DNA of 64,000 nt from Pseudoalteromonas sp. OOF1S-7 (GTDB lineage Bacteria > Pseudomonadota > Gammaproteobacteria > Enterobacterales > Alteromonadaceae): the NCBI RefSeq assembly GCF_022347765.1, contig NZ_JAKRFZ010000016.1, forward strand, positions 1 through 64,000, written 5' to 3'. Position 1 is the first letter of the stretch; every line of letters begins with the position of its first letter. Made by a program: the position numbers and the translations under genes. Of the stretch, positions 1 through 8,036 are shown one piece after another. The notes below the pieces were generated by a model. The model saw nothing but the letters and a program-made list of their open reading frames with translations. It was not told the origin of the DNA and searched no databases.

Positions 1-169
1 AGCACACTGAAGCGATGCTCAAAGTGAAAATGCTCAATAGAATGACTGGGCTAGGTATGCCTGAATATCAGGGAAACAGCTGAAACCACAGTGCTGCTTG
101 AGCTATCAGGATTTGATCAACAAGGCCCCTCAAATGGCCCAAATACTACCCCTGACTCATTAATTTCAA

Positions 170-1192
170 TCATTTGAAGCTTCCTTCAAACTCAGCTTCA
201 AACAACCTTATAGATTCATTGATAATTTCGTTATCAGGCAGGCCATCCTTCAGCAAGCAGCTTTGTGACCACACGCCTTCTGGTGTAGCCATAAAGGTAG
301 GTATCGACATGTTATTTTCTTTAGCTACAAGTACCAATTTTTTAATAACATAATAAGAGTGAGTCGCCATAAAAAATTGAATTCCGGCCTGTGCTAATAC
401 GGTAATGATTTCCAGAAGTTCAATTATCGCTGTGGGGTGCAGCGCCGATTCTGGCTCATCAATAAATACGATAGAATCTTTATCTAAAAAGCGGTTACCC
501 AGAAGAGTATCAAGAATGGCTATTTTCTTTACTCCTTCCGCAGCAGACATAATCGAGAACTTTGTATTGCCTTTTTTATAAATCCAGCTGTTGGTCTTGC
601 CATCAAACTCGACTTTCCCTGAAAAAACATTCTCTAAACGCTTTCGAGAATCAGCGAATGCACTATGGTTACGCCCTTTTTGCGTCGGGATTTTTAATGC
701 TGCCACTAAATCTGAGTAAGTCGCATCGAATCCAAAAATTTTGTCTACCATTGAAGACTTGTATATCACATCCATCAAAGATAAGACTTCTTTAGGTGGC
801 AAAAAAACAGAGTTGGAATCGCGCTTTGATAAATTATTGAGGTTAGGTGTTACTTTCTTCGTAGTATCTTTTCCAAACCCAAATGCCAATGAGCTATTGT
901 CTTGCAGAGAAATAGCTGCATTTAATCGATTACCTTCACCTTTAGTCACCAGTTCACCGATTTTTTCAACCTGAAAAGTCCAGTAAAGCTTGTCACTCAA
1001 TACTTCAGAATAATCCTGATTGCTATTCCCTTTGTTGGCTTCTTCATGGCTACGAATTGCACTATACAAAGCTTTAAGCAGGAAAGTCTTTCCCGTACTG
1101 TTTTCTCCCAGCACAAGGTTAATGTTCCCTAACTCGCTTCCCTTTGCCTTTATAATTGGGCCGTAATTTTTCAGTTCAAATTCACGAATCAT
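170..1192 (-). CDS. AAA/ABC-type ATPase, last visible gene of the type I R-M locus
   Basis: A 340-residue cytoplasmic ATPase of the AAA_15/AAA_21 (OLD-like, SMC-related) type. The Walker A motif GENSTGKT lies at residues 29-36. An ABC-like signature (AAEG) is near residue 218, Walker B with catalytic glutamate (IVFIDEPES) near 245, and a switch histidine (MATHS) near 283. No TOPRIM nuclease domain follows, unlike true OLD proteins. It is the last visible gene of the minus-strand hsd cluster, after hsdS and a 43-codon ORF. Such ATPases often ride in restriction or abortive-infection loci, but no partner gene follows within the window; the 169 bases to the edge look non-coding. The gene is AT-rich compared with the rest of the window. 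Family is clear, function unknown. Confidence 0.85.
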   Translation of the reverse strand: MIREFELKNYGPIIKAKGSELGNINLVLGENSTGKTFLLKALYSAIRSHEEANKGNSNQDYSEVLSDKLYWTFQVEKIGELVTKGEGNRLNAAISLQDNSSLAFGFGKDTTKKVTPNLNNLSKRDSNSVFLPPKEVLSLMDVIYKSSMVDKIFGFDATYSDLVAALKIPTQKGRNHSAFADSRKRLENVFSGKVEFDGKTNSWIYKKGNTKFSIMSAAEGVKKIAILDTLLGNRFLDKDSIVFIDEPESALHPTAIIELLEIITVLAQAGIQFFMATHSYYVIKKLVLVAKENNMSIPTFMATPEGVWSQSCLLKDGLPDNEIINESIRLFEAEFEGSFK

Positions 1193-1228
1193 AGTAATAC
1201 CTAATGTAAAAATTACATAACTTATTGC

Positions 1229-1360
1229 TTAGTCTAAGGTTACTTCACCCAAAAGCAACTCAGCGTTAGCAGCAAATGACGCTTTTTGCTGCGACTGCTG
1301 CACTTGCTGTTTAAGTGTTAAAAGCCAATTCCGGTATTCAAGGTCAGTGGTTAAGGCCAT
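1229..1360 (-). pseudogene. Truncated DUF1016 (YhcG-like) N-terminus, 43 codons
   Basis: A 43-codon ORF in the gap between hsdS (stop at 1369) and the ATPase gene (start at 1192). The protein begins MALTTDLEYRNWLLTLK and continues with a Gln-rich helix and an ...AANAELL segment. This resembles the first helices of DUF1016/YhcG-type proteins, which normally continue into a Tyr-Trp-x-x-Gly motif. Here it ends after four further residues with a stop. I read it as the stub of a second DUF1016 gene, left when the rest was lost or replaced by the ATPase. It could instead be a genuine short ORF used for translational coupling. The family match is from memory of the domain and needs a profile search. 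Confidence 0.5.
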
Positions 1361-1368
1361 GATTACCT

Positions 1369-2649
1369 CTATTTTTCCTCTAACTTGATTTCACCGGAAA
1401 GTAATTTGGGAAGTAGTGTATCTCTTAGCAATGAAAGGGATCCGTTCTCACTGGTGTTTTGAGCCATCATTACACACAAGTTACCGACTATTGACTCAAA
1501 TTTCTTAATGATGCTCTGAGGTGGCACTACTACTTTAAAGTTCTTTAGCGTAGGCCCACTCCAACTAGGAAATGTAGAACCCGTTGTTAAGTTCAAAAGG
1601 TTATTTAACTGACTTTTGAACAAGTAGTTAGCAAAAGCAGGTGAATCATCTGAGCGGATAGAGCATACCCCCCTTCCCAGACAATATTCACCATCACTAA
1701 CTACATAGCGACCAGTGGTTGAACCGCGAACACATACAATGAGATCCTTATCCTTTGATAGCTTGGTTGGGGCCGTTGTCCACTTTTGAGCCACAGGGTG
1801 ATATACACCAAACTCAACAGGGCCATTGACTAAAGGAGTTCCCTCATTTTGGTCATTGTATGTAGTCCCTTTAGGAGACTGACCCATTATGACTTCTACG
1901 ATGGATGATAAAGTGCCTACTTCCCACGCCTCAGGAATCAACCCCAGTTCAGATTCAACTAGCTTGTCGGGGAATAGTGAGGCAGTCGCCGCATCCATAC
2001 CCTCGGGTTGTTCGCCATTCATCTTGGCTTTCACGGGGTCGAAATCGACAAACCATGACTTGAAGATGGCTTGCGCCATTTCTTCTAGGGTTTGGTTGGT
2101 TTGAGTGTTGAGTGCTATTTTGTCATTCAAACTATCCAAAATTTTCACTGCAGAGTTTTGATAAGACAATGGAGGAAGACTAATAGGAAGTTTTTTCAAA
2201 TAATTTAAATTAATTTTCGGTACACCAGTATGTTCTGACTCGCCTCGAATCTTATCGATCGCCTTCTTTGAAGAAACCCAGTAGTAAACATACTTTGGAT
2301 TTGCTTTCGCTGGATCTACTCTCAAACGCATTTGATTAGATGAAATCAAATAAGAAGAATATGGCTCTTGAGGCACAAAACCAGTTTGCCCCAACGTCCC
2401 TTTTTTTGTAAATATAATGTCTTGAGGTAAACATTCGGAACGAGCTAAGCGAATATATGTATCATCATCTACGTAGACAAATTCATCAGATTTAAATTCA
2501 TCCAAGCCTAACGATAAGTTGCTGCCTCGAATTACTGGTATACCTGACTCTGTATAGCTAGATGCCTTTAAGTTTGAGCCAAATGGACCATCAACAGCTC
2601 CATCGCTACCAAGTGCAATTTCACCTAACGTTGTCAGATCAAAACTCAT
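1369..2649 (-). CDS. hsdS: Type I restriction-modification specificity subunit HsdS
   Basis: A 426-residue DNA-recognition subunit that targets the HsdM methylase (and HsdR nuclease) to a bipartite site. Two target-recognition domains are visible, about residues 1-185 and 230-405. They are separated by the conserved central coiled-coil spacer (TQTNQTLEEMAQAIFKSWFV) and closed by the C-terminal helix ending in LLPKLLSGEIKLEEK. Length is normal for the family (about 400-450). The start codon overlaps the end of a 27-codon ORF whose last residues look like an HsdM tail. That suggests hsdS was once directly coupled to hsdM. The partner hsdM is frame-changed here and no hsdR is present, so activity of the complex is doubtful. 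Confidence 0.93.
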   Translation of the reverse strand: MSFDLTTLGEIALGSDGAVDGPFGSNLKASSYTESGIPVIRGSNLSLGLDEFKSDEFVYVDDDTYIRLARSECLPQDIIFTKKGTLGQTGFVPQEPYSSYLISSNQMRLRVDPAKANPKYVYYWVSSKKAIDKIRGESEHTGVPKINLNYLKKLPISLPPLSYQNSAVKILDSLNDKIALNTQTNQTLEEMAQAIFKSWFVDFDPVKAKMNGEQPEGMDAATASLFPDKLVESELGLIPEAWEVGTLSSIVEVIMGQSPKGTTYNDQNEGTPLVNGPVEFGVYHPVAQKWTTAPTKLSKDKDLIVCVRGSTTGRYVVSDGEYCLGRGVCSIRSDDSPAFANYLFKSQLNNLLNLTTGSTFPSWSGPTLKNFKVVVPPQSIIKKFESIVGNLCVMMAQNTSENGSLSLLRDTLLPKLLSGEIKLEEK

Positions 2650-2722
2650 AACCCAACCCCGCTAAGTTCTTCGTACTCTCAACTGCTAACGTCACCAGCT
2701 CAACCTCGTTATTATTCTTCAT
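2639..2722 (-). pseudogene. 27-codon ORF resembling an HsdM C-terminal tail
   Basis: This tiny ORF starts inside the last codons of the DUF1016 gene, and its stop lies just inside the hsdS start region. It ends in STKNLAGLGYEF, closely matching the real HsdM end upstream (IKKNLKGLGYEL). In both places the downstream start is the ATG formed by the TAT-GAG codons for Tyr-Glu. I see this as a duplicated 3' end of hsdM, a footprint of insertion of the DUF1016 gene between hsdM and hsdS. It may still serve to couple translation into hsdS. The evidence is sequence similarity seen directly; the insertion history is inferred. Confidence 0.55.
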
Positions 2723-3416
2723 TGTTTTTTTCCTGCTGTGCCTGTAAGGCTTGCTGTGCTTTATCGCGCTCGCGCTGCAATTCTTGTTTTAGCTCTTCTT
2801 CACTTGGCAAGTAAGGGAGGTATTTGGCTGCAAACAACTGCTTTTGGTCCGACAGCACCGAGTATTCTTCGCTCTTTTCGCTGCACAACACCAGGCCGAT
2901 GGTGGGGTTGTCGTCGCCGCCTTTTAGTTTTTCGTCGTACAAACGCACATAGGTGTCCATTTGCCCCACATCCTGATGTTCGTAATACAGCGCGCCTATT
3001 TGTCTTTCTAAGGCTCGCACGCTCCAATTCTGCGCGATGGCCTCTTGCTGATACCATAAGCGCGCGCTGTCTTTTTCTATCCGCGACAGTTGGTTGTAAT
3101 GAGACCAGCTCAATTCGAGAGACACTGTCTCTCGTTTTTCAAACGCCAGATAAAACCGGCGCATATTGTGCAGGTTAGTCACATCAAAGCCTTTACCAAA
3201 CTCACGGGTCAGCTGCTCAGAAAGCTGCTTTAACTGCGCCTTGCCATACTCTGCGCGGTTATTGCCTTGCTGTTCATGCTCAACTATCAAACAGCCGATC
3301 TGCCAGTAGGCTTGCACCATCGCCGCATTAACCGTCTGTTTAACTTGCCCTCTTGCCTGCTCAACGATTTGCTTAATGTCGTTTAGCAATGATGCGCTGC
3401 TTAACTCAGAGCTCAT
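2712..3416 (-). CDS. DUF1016/YhcG-family protein that appears to lack its nuclease core
   Basis: A 234-residue protein if started at the ATG at 3416, which overlaps the hsdM stop by 11 bases; an upstream in-frame start is less likely. The N-terminal DUF1016 helical domain (about residues 1-146) is well preserved, including VQAYWQIG and LSWSHYNQL. The C-terminal part (HQDVGQMDTYVR, DNPTIGLVLC, LPSEEELKQEL) is also family-like. In YhcG-type proteins (about 340-380 residues) a PD-(D/E)xK nuclease segment lies between these parts. Here YYE is joined directly to HQD at about residue 146 (base 2978/2979), so roughly 100-130 residues holding the catalytic acids seem to be missing without loss of frame. 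These genes are common passengers in type I R-M operons. A highly charged coiled tail closes the protein. Confidence 0.8.
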   Translation of the reverse strand: MSSELSSASLLNDIKQIVEQARGQVKQTVNAAMVQAYWQIGCLIVEHEQQGNNRAEYGKAQLKQLSEQLTREFGKGFDVTNLHNMRRFYLAFEKRETVSLELSWSHYNQLSRIEKDSARLWYQQEAIAQNWSVRALERQIGALYYEHQDVGQMDTYVRLYDEKLKGGDDNPTIGLVLCSEKSEEYSVLSDQKQLFAAKYLPYLPSEEELKQELQRERDKAQQALQAQQEKNNEE

Positions 3417-5126
3417 AGCCCAGCCCTTTGAGGTTCTTTTTGATTTGAGCTTCCAGCTGTGCGGATTCCGCAAACTGCTCACTCAGTTTAGCGGTTAGCG
3501 TTGCCATTTTCTCAGCGAAAGGCACACCATCGTCTTCTTCCTCAGCGGCACCCACATAACGCCCCGGCGTCAGTACACAATCGTGTTTTTTAATCTCTGC
3601 TATGGTTGCTGATTTACAAAAGCCGGCCTGATCTTCGTAAGTCACGCCGTTCAATGCTTCACCTGTTTTCCAGGCGTGGTACAGGTCGGCGACTTTCTGG
3701 ATATCATCTGGGGTAAAGTCGCGCAGTACACGGTCTTTCATATAGCCAAGGTTACGCGCATCAATAAACAGCACCTCGCCTGTGCGATCACGCAGCTTGC
3801 GGCCCGATTTATCCGTACGTGCATTTTTGTTTTTGGTTAAGAACCAGATACAAGCCGGGATCTGGGTATTGGTAAACAGTTGTCCGGGCAGCGCCACCAT
3901 ACACTCGACCAGATCCTGCTCAACTAAGGCGGCACGAATGTCGCCTTCGTTGTTGGTGGTTGAACTCATCGAGCCATTGGCAAGTAACAAAGCCTGAGAG
4001 CCATCCGGGGCAAGATGGTAAAGAGCATGTGCTGCATCCAGGCAAAGTTGGCGTTACCTGAAGGCGGTGTGCCGTATAACCAGCGCGGGTCGTTATCATC
4101 GACACCCGTATTCCACTCTTTCATGTTGAAAGGCGGGTTCGCCATAATGAAGTCAGCGCGTAAATCGGGGTGCTGGTCATTAGTGTAGGTACTGGCAGGC
4201 TCTTTACCAAAATCGTAATCCAGACCGCGAATCGCCATGTTCATCGCAGCCAGCTGCCATGTGGTGTAGTTGTATTCCTGACCGTAAATCGAGATCCTTT
4301 GTTTTTGCGTAAGCGGGTCGATGTCTTTTTGGTGAGCCCGGCGCTCAATAAACTTCTCAGATTGCACAAAGAAACCGCCGGAGCCCATTGCCGGGTCATA
4401 CACTCGGCCTTCAAACGGTTCAATCATCTCTACAATTAGTGAAACGATAGACGCTGGGGTGTAGAACTGACCGCCTTTTTTACCTTCGGCAAGCGCAAAC
4501 TGACCTAAAAAGTATTCGTAAATATGGCCCAGAATATCTTTACTGTTAAGCGACTTATGATGAAACGGAATGGTCGCAATAAGGTTGATCAGCTCATTGA
4601 GTTTTGCCTGATCAATTTTTAAAGCGGCGTAGTGCTTATTGAGCACACCTTTTAGCTTTTGGTTGTCGCGCTCAATGCCTTCCAGGGCGTTATCAATCAG
4701 ATGCCCGACAGATGTGATCTTCTTGGTGATTTTTTGCTGGTTTGGGCCATCAAACTCTAACTCAGCACCCCCAATGACCAGAGGGCCATTGTCTTGCAGG
4801 AACTGCCAGCGAGACTCCGTTGGCAACCAGAATACGTTTTTCTCTTTGTAATAATCGCGCTGCTCCAGCTCAAGTGCAATTTCTTGCTCAAGCTCCTGCG
4901 GCGTGACCCCTTCGGGGTCGAGATAATACTCGTGTTCCGGGTCTGCGAATTCCTGTTTCAGCTCTTGCTGGCGCAGCGAGAAGGCATCAGACACGTATTT
5001 AACGAAAATTAACCCCAGCACCGCATGTTTGTATTGAGAGGCATCCAGTGATGCACGCAGTTTGTCTGCGGCGGTCCAGAGCTTACTTTCCAGCTCTTTG
5101 AGAAATCGTTGTTCTTGTTCGTTCAT
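3406..5126 (-). pseudogene. hsdM: Type I R-M DNA methyltransferase HsdM, split by a frame change
   Basis: N6-adenine methyltransferase subunit, about 572 residues once one frame change is corrected. The first part, from 5126, contains the HsdM_N helical domain, the AdoMet motif DPAMGSGGFFVQ near residue 245 and the catalytic NPPF motif near 330. After ...NFAWMQHML (about base 4020) the reading frame is lost and stops at about 3966. The expected continuation, YHLAPDGSQALLLANGSMSS, is intact in another frame and runs to the normal end GLGYEL at 3406. The net change is +2 or -1 next to a short T run (CTCTTTACC). This is either a real inactivating mutation, a reversible slippage, or an assembly error. 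The following DUF1016 gene overlaps its stop. Confidence 0.85.
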
Positions 5127-5538
5127 TTCGGGTTTCTTGAGGTCGAAAAATTGACCCTATGATACCAGTAAATCAGCAAATCCAGTCAACCTTAGCATTA
5201 ACTAAGGCAGGGTTTTAAATACAAAAAAGGTGCGTATAGCCAGTTTTGGGGCACGGTGCGTCGCCGACAGACAAAACCACAACTCACCGGCGGGCAAATA
5301 AGCACCCGCTTCCCATTTGACGTGACCTTGAAAACGCAGATCGGCGTATTTTACGCGTCGTTCATTATATTGTTCAATTTAAGTGACCTATTTTACGCTT
5401 GAGCAAGTGGTTTAGCAGTGCTAGTTTATTGTTTCTTATCGCAAGCAGTGATGAGCACGGAGCGCTTTTAGCATGCTGTCAGGTCTGGGCTCAGGTTAAT
5501 CTCTCTGCATTTTTTCACAGGACCACGAGTCAATTGTT
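5127..5538. other. Non-coding gap upstream of hsdM
   Basis: A 412-base stretch between the divergent hsdM locus and the AraC-type regulator, with no convincing gene. A small dyad, CCTTAG-cattaa-CTAAGG (5190-5207), lies about 65 bases upstream of the hsdM start. It could be an operator or weak hairpin for the R-M operon. The gap should contain promoters in both directions, but I could not assign -35/-10 boxes with confidence. Confidence 0.4.
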
Positions 5539-5949
5539 ATGGCTACAAGCTACAAATTAACCAGGCTGAAAGCTGGCAGAGACTATATTGCTGACAATTT
5601 TCAAACGCCACTTAGCCTGTCTGATATGGCACAACGCGCATACCTCTCGCCCTACCATTTTTTGCGTGTTTTCAAGCATACTTATGGCGAAACACCCAAC
5701 GAGTTTTTGATCCGGCTCAGAGTCGAGCAGGCAAAGAAAATGCTGATCACAGAAAATTTTAGTATTTCAGAGGTGTGCGAGCGTGTGGGTTACACCAGCC
5801 TGGGGAGCTTTTCTTCTTTGTTTTTAAAACAAACGGGTATGGCGCCGACTTTGTATCGCCGCAAGCTGTGGGCTTTGTCGGCTGAGCCATTTTGCTTTCC
5901 CGCACGGGCCATTCCCGCCTGTTACGCTTTTCACTTTTTAGGCAAATAG
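5539..5949 (+). CDS. Short AraC-family regulator (DNA-binding domain only)
   Basis: A 136-residue protein consisting almost only of the double helix-turn-helix AraC DNA-binding domain (about residues 10-105). Typical elements are SLSDMAQRAYLSPYHFLRVF for the first HTH and ISEVCERVGYTSLGSFSSLF for the second, followed by the family's F...G.(T/A)P..YR motif. There is no N-terminal ligand domain. The last 25 residues, with two Cys, are unlike the usual AraC end and may be a small sensing or degenerate tail. The next gene on the same strand, 72 bases downstream, is a VOC/glyoxalase-fold protein. Regulator plus VOC enzyme is a common pair for small-molecule resistance, so local regulation is likely but inferred. 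Confidence 0.88.
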   Translation: MATSYKLTRLKAGRDYIADNFQTPLSLSDMAQRAYLSPYHFLRVFKHTYGETPNEFLIRLRVEQAKKMLITENFSISEVCERVGYTSLGSFSSLFLKQTGMAPTLYRRKLWALSAEPFCFPARAIPACYAFHFLGK

Positions 5950-6021
5950 CGCAATATCGGAGAAATATCTGACTGATTTTATCTGTACAATAAAAACGAA
6001 TTCACAATAAGGAATATAACC

Positions 6022-6429
6022 ATGATCACATCCATAGCGCATGCAACAATCTATGTCCTTAACCAGGAAGAAGCACTTGATTTTTATATAAATAAACTCG
6101 GCTTCGAAGTCGGTGATGACATGCAAGTAGAGGGAGATTTTCGATGGCTGACGGTTTATCCGAAATCGAACTCTCAGCTTCAGCTGGTACTGGCCGAGCC
6201 AAAAGAGGGCCCCATGTTCAGCAAAGACGCAGCGGATAAAATCCGTAACCTGGTCAAAGAAGGCGCATTTGGCGCGGGCGTGTTCGAAACTGAAAATTGT
6301 CAGGAAACGTACGACGCACTTGTCGCTAAGGGCGTGGAGTTTATGCAGCCCCCCACAGAGCAGTTATACGGCATTGAAGCAATGGGTGTAGACAACTCAG
6401 GAAACTGGTTCAGCCTGGTCCAGCGATAA
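6022..6429 (+). CDS. VOC-superfamily (glyoxalase/bleomycin-resistance fold) protein
   Basis: A 135-residue cytoplasmic protein with two beta-alpha-beta-beta-beta units of the vicinal oxygen chelate fold. The start MITSIAHATIYVLNQEEALD and the end YGIEAMGVDNSGNWFSLVQR are typical. His8 (AHATIYV), a mid Gln (LQLVLAE) and a Glu (YGIEAM) are plausible metal ligands. Such proteins act on small reactive metabolites or bind toxins; the substrate cannot be told from sequence. The ribosome site AAGGAATATAACC precedes the ATG. It follows the AraC-type regulator on the same strand. Confidence 0.88.
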   Translation: MITSIAHATIYVLNQEEALDFYINKLGFEVGDDMQVEGDFRWLTVYPKSNSQLQLVLAEPKEGPMFSKDAADKIRNLVKEGAFGAGVFETENCQETYDALVAKGVEFMQPPTEQLYGIEAMGVDNSGNWFSLVQR

Positions 6430-6444
6430 ATGAGCGACAGTCAT

Positions 6445-6479
6445 TAGCCGACGGGCCACTGTTCGCAGCCCATCGGCTA
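6445..6479. terminator. Hairpin between converging genes
   Basis: TAGCCGACGGGC (6445-6456) pairs with GCCCATCGGCTA (6468-6479), giving a 12-base stem with one mismatch and an 11-base loop. It lies between the converging VOC gene and the minus-strand membrane gene. There is no strong U-tract, so it is a probable bidirectional stop or mRNA end-stabiliser rather than a textbook terminator. Confidence 0.55.
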
Positions 6480-6517
6480 GTTACAAATTGCTGGAGGTGC
6501 AATTTTAAAGTGCCAAA

Positions 6518-6982
6518 CTATGACGACTTCTTGGTGAGATAGATAAACAAGCCCAGTGCAGCCAATAGCATGGCGGTACTGGTAATTATGGCCACCGGGT
6601 AATATAAATTGCCGGCCAGCTCAAGCTGACTGTATTTAATCACCATGATCAACCCTTCCAGCGAAAGCGCAACACAAACCATACCAACAAACTTTGGCAG
6701 TGCGCGCTGAATGCCCGACACTTCTTCAGAGCTGGTTTCTCGGACTTCTGCGTATTCAGCATTGATAATGGTTGCCAGCTCAAAAACCGCCAAGCCAATA
6801 ATGCCGGTATTAATTGAGTTAAGGAAAATCTGCATCACTTCTTCACCTGCCAGGAAGGAGGCATAAATATTACTGATCAAAGACACAACGATAGCGAGTG
6901 CAAGCAATAAAAAAATCAGCGCAAATACCAGTGAAATAGACCGCTTGAGATGCTCTGTTACAACTTGCTTAGATAGGCTCAT
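6518..6982 (-). CDS. Small four-helix membrane protein, unknown function
   Basis: With the ATG at 6982 the product is 154 residues; a TTG at 7006 would add eight but is less likely. After a short basic N terminus (KQVVTEHLKRS) there are four predicted membrane segments: about 15-37, 48-66 (with FELATIINAEY), 98-116 and 126-147. The charged loop between helices 2 and 3 (REVRETSSEEVSG-type) is probably cytoplasmic. The layout recalls small PsiE-like or DUF inner-membrane proteins, but I do not recognise a specific family. It is monocistronic and convergent with the VOC gene. Confidence 0.75.
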   Translation of the reverse strand: MSLSKQVVTEHLKRSISLVFALIFLLLALAIVVSLISNIYASFLAGEEVMQIFLNSINTGIIGLAVFELATIINAEYAEVRETSSEEVSGIQRALPKFVGMVCVALSLEGLIMVIKYSQLELAGNLYYPVAIITSTAMLLAALGLFIYLTKKSS

Positions 6983-7170
6983 AATACGATTCCAATACCT
7001 CGACAATGACGGTCATTATTCAGCGCTAAACATGAATAATAGGTTCAAAACGCTTTAATCATTGCACAGCCTGGCTGAAAGCGGCCTTAACGAGGTTTCA
7101 GCCAGCTCTGAGGCTTGCGTGTGTAGTTAGGCTCCCAGCCTCTGGGCAGGGAAGCCCCCTATCAGCAAAG

Positions 7171-7401
7171 CTATTTATTTGCGGCAAATAGCTGTTCAAG
7201 CAGTTGTCGGGACAGCTTCACGCCTTGCTCTGTAAACTGAACCGATTTTTGCTTTCCCCTGGGGTCGTGGATTAAGCCTTTTTCGTAAAGCCTGTTCATC
7301 ACTTCCCAGTCAATTTGCTTCCAGGCACGGCCATCTTCGCTCAGTGTCAAAGACAATATCGTCAGCGCCGCGTCATCAATTTTATGCTCATCTATATTCA
7401 T
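7171..7401 (-). CDS. DUF6429-like small protein
   Basis: A 76-residue soluble protein if started at the ATG at 7401, which has an ideal ribosome site (GGAGG five bases upstream); a longer start at 7434 has none. The sequence shows IDDAALTILSLTL, GRAWKQIDWEVMNRLYEKG, then DPRGKQKSVQFTEQG and a C-terminal leucine-rich helix. This matches my memory of the DUF6429 family, which looks like a small winged-helix fold. Function is unknown. It sits alone, with about 165 bases to the next gene on each side. Confidence 0.72.
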   Translation of the reverse strand: MNIDEHKIDDAALTILSLTLSEDGRAWKQIDWEVMNRLYEKGLIHDPRGKQKSVQFTEQGVKLSRQLLEQLFAANK

Positions 7402-7637
7402 TGAAACCTCCATCCGGGACTCATTGCTTATCAACAGCCGTCACTAAAACTAAAAGACAACCACCGTAAAAACTACGTAATCTGAAATTTTTCCAGCGCA
7501 AAAAGCCCTTAGAACAAGCTAAACCCATAATAAGTGTCTAACTAGAAAACCGAGAAAGCAATGTTACCTGGCGTTGTAAAATCTACAGCTGTAGCGCACA
7601 CCTCGAACATTCCCCGGGGAACCGGTATTTGTATCTG

Positions 7638-8036
7638 TTACGCTGGATGATTACACCTCCCGGTTTTGACTACAGTGTGTAAAACCAAAGCTGTAACAAG
7701 CAAATAAGCTACTGTCACTACATGCTTGGCAATAACACCAACTGAAGCCCCTGATTGGTATGCAAGCCACCCATCCGTCAATGGCATCACAGTGCCCAAA
7801 AGTGCCGCCCAGAATAGCGTTTTGTAATTTCTGAAATATAACAAAACACCGATAATGAGAGAAACAAACAAGGTGCGAGAAGCATATATATGTATCCAAT
7901 CCAAATCTTGAGGCGATGCCAGTACTGTGCCTCTAATGTCTGAAAATCCTATTGGCTGGATATACGCAAATAAGGCGTAAAAGCCTTGTAGTACAGCCAT
8001 AAGCAATACCAGTGTAAAAGCGACTTTCTTTATCAT
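7638..8036 (-). CDS. Four-helix membrane protein (possibly DUF4267-like)
   Basis: A 132-residue integral membrane protein. Segments lie at about 4-24, 52-68, 72-90 and 102-122. The conserved-looking features are an IRGTVLASPQDLDW loop, an ASRTLF segment and a PLTDGW motif. The layout (membrane helix, Pro-rich loop, R-x-L-F helix, TDGW, last helix) is like DUF4267/DUF4345-type proteins, whose function is unknown. The ribosome site is weak. The gene is divergent from the ceramidase, with a 532-base gap between them. Confidence 0.72.
   Translation of the reverse strand: MIKKVAFTLVLLMAVLQGFYALFAYIQPIGFSDIRGTVLASPQDLDWIHIYASRTLFVSLIIGVLLYFRNYKTLFWAALLGTVMPLTDGWLAYQSGASVGVIAKHVVTVAYLLVTALVLHTVVKTGRCNHPA

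Noticed and set aside
2738..3178. 146-codon plus-strand ORF opposite the DUF1016 gene
   Set aside because: It lies fully antisense to a gene with clear domain motifs and has an Arg/Cys-rich composition typical of a shadow frame.
5539..5949. AraC-type gene as a truncated pseudogene
   Set aside because: Stand-alone AraC domains of about 100-140 residues are common, and the gene has its own start and a fitting neighbour.
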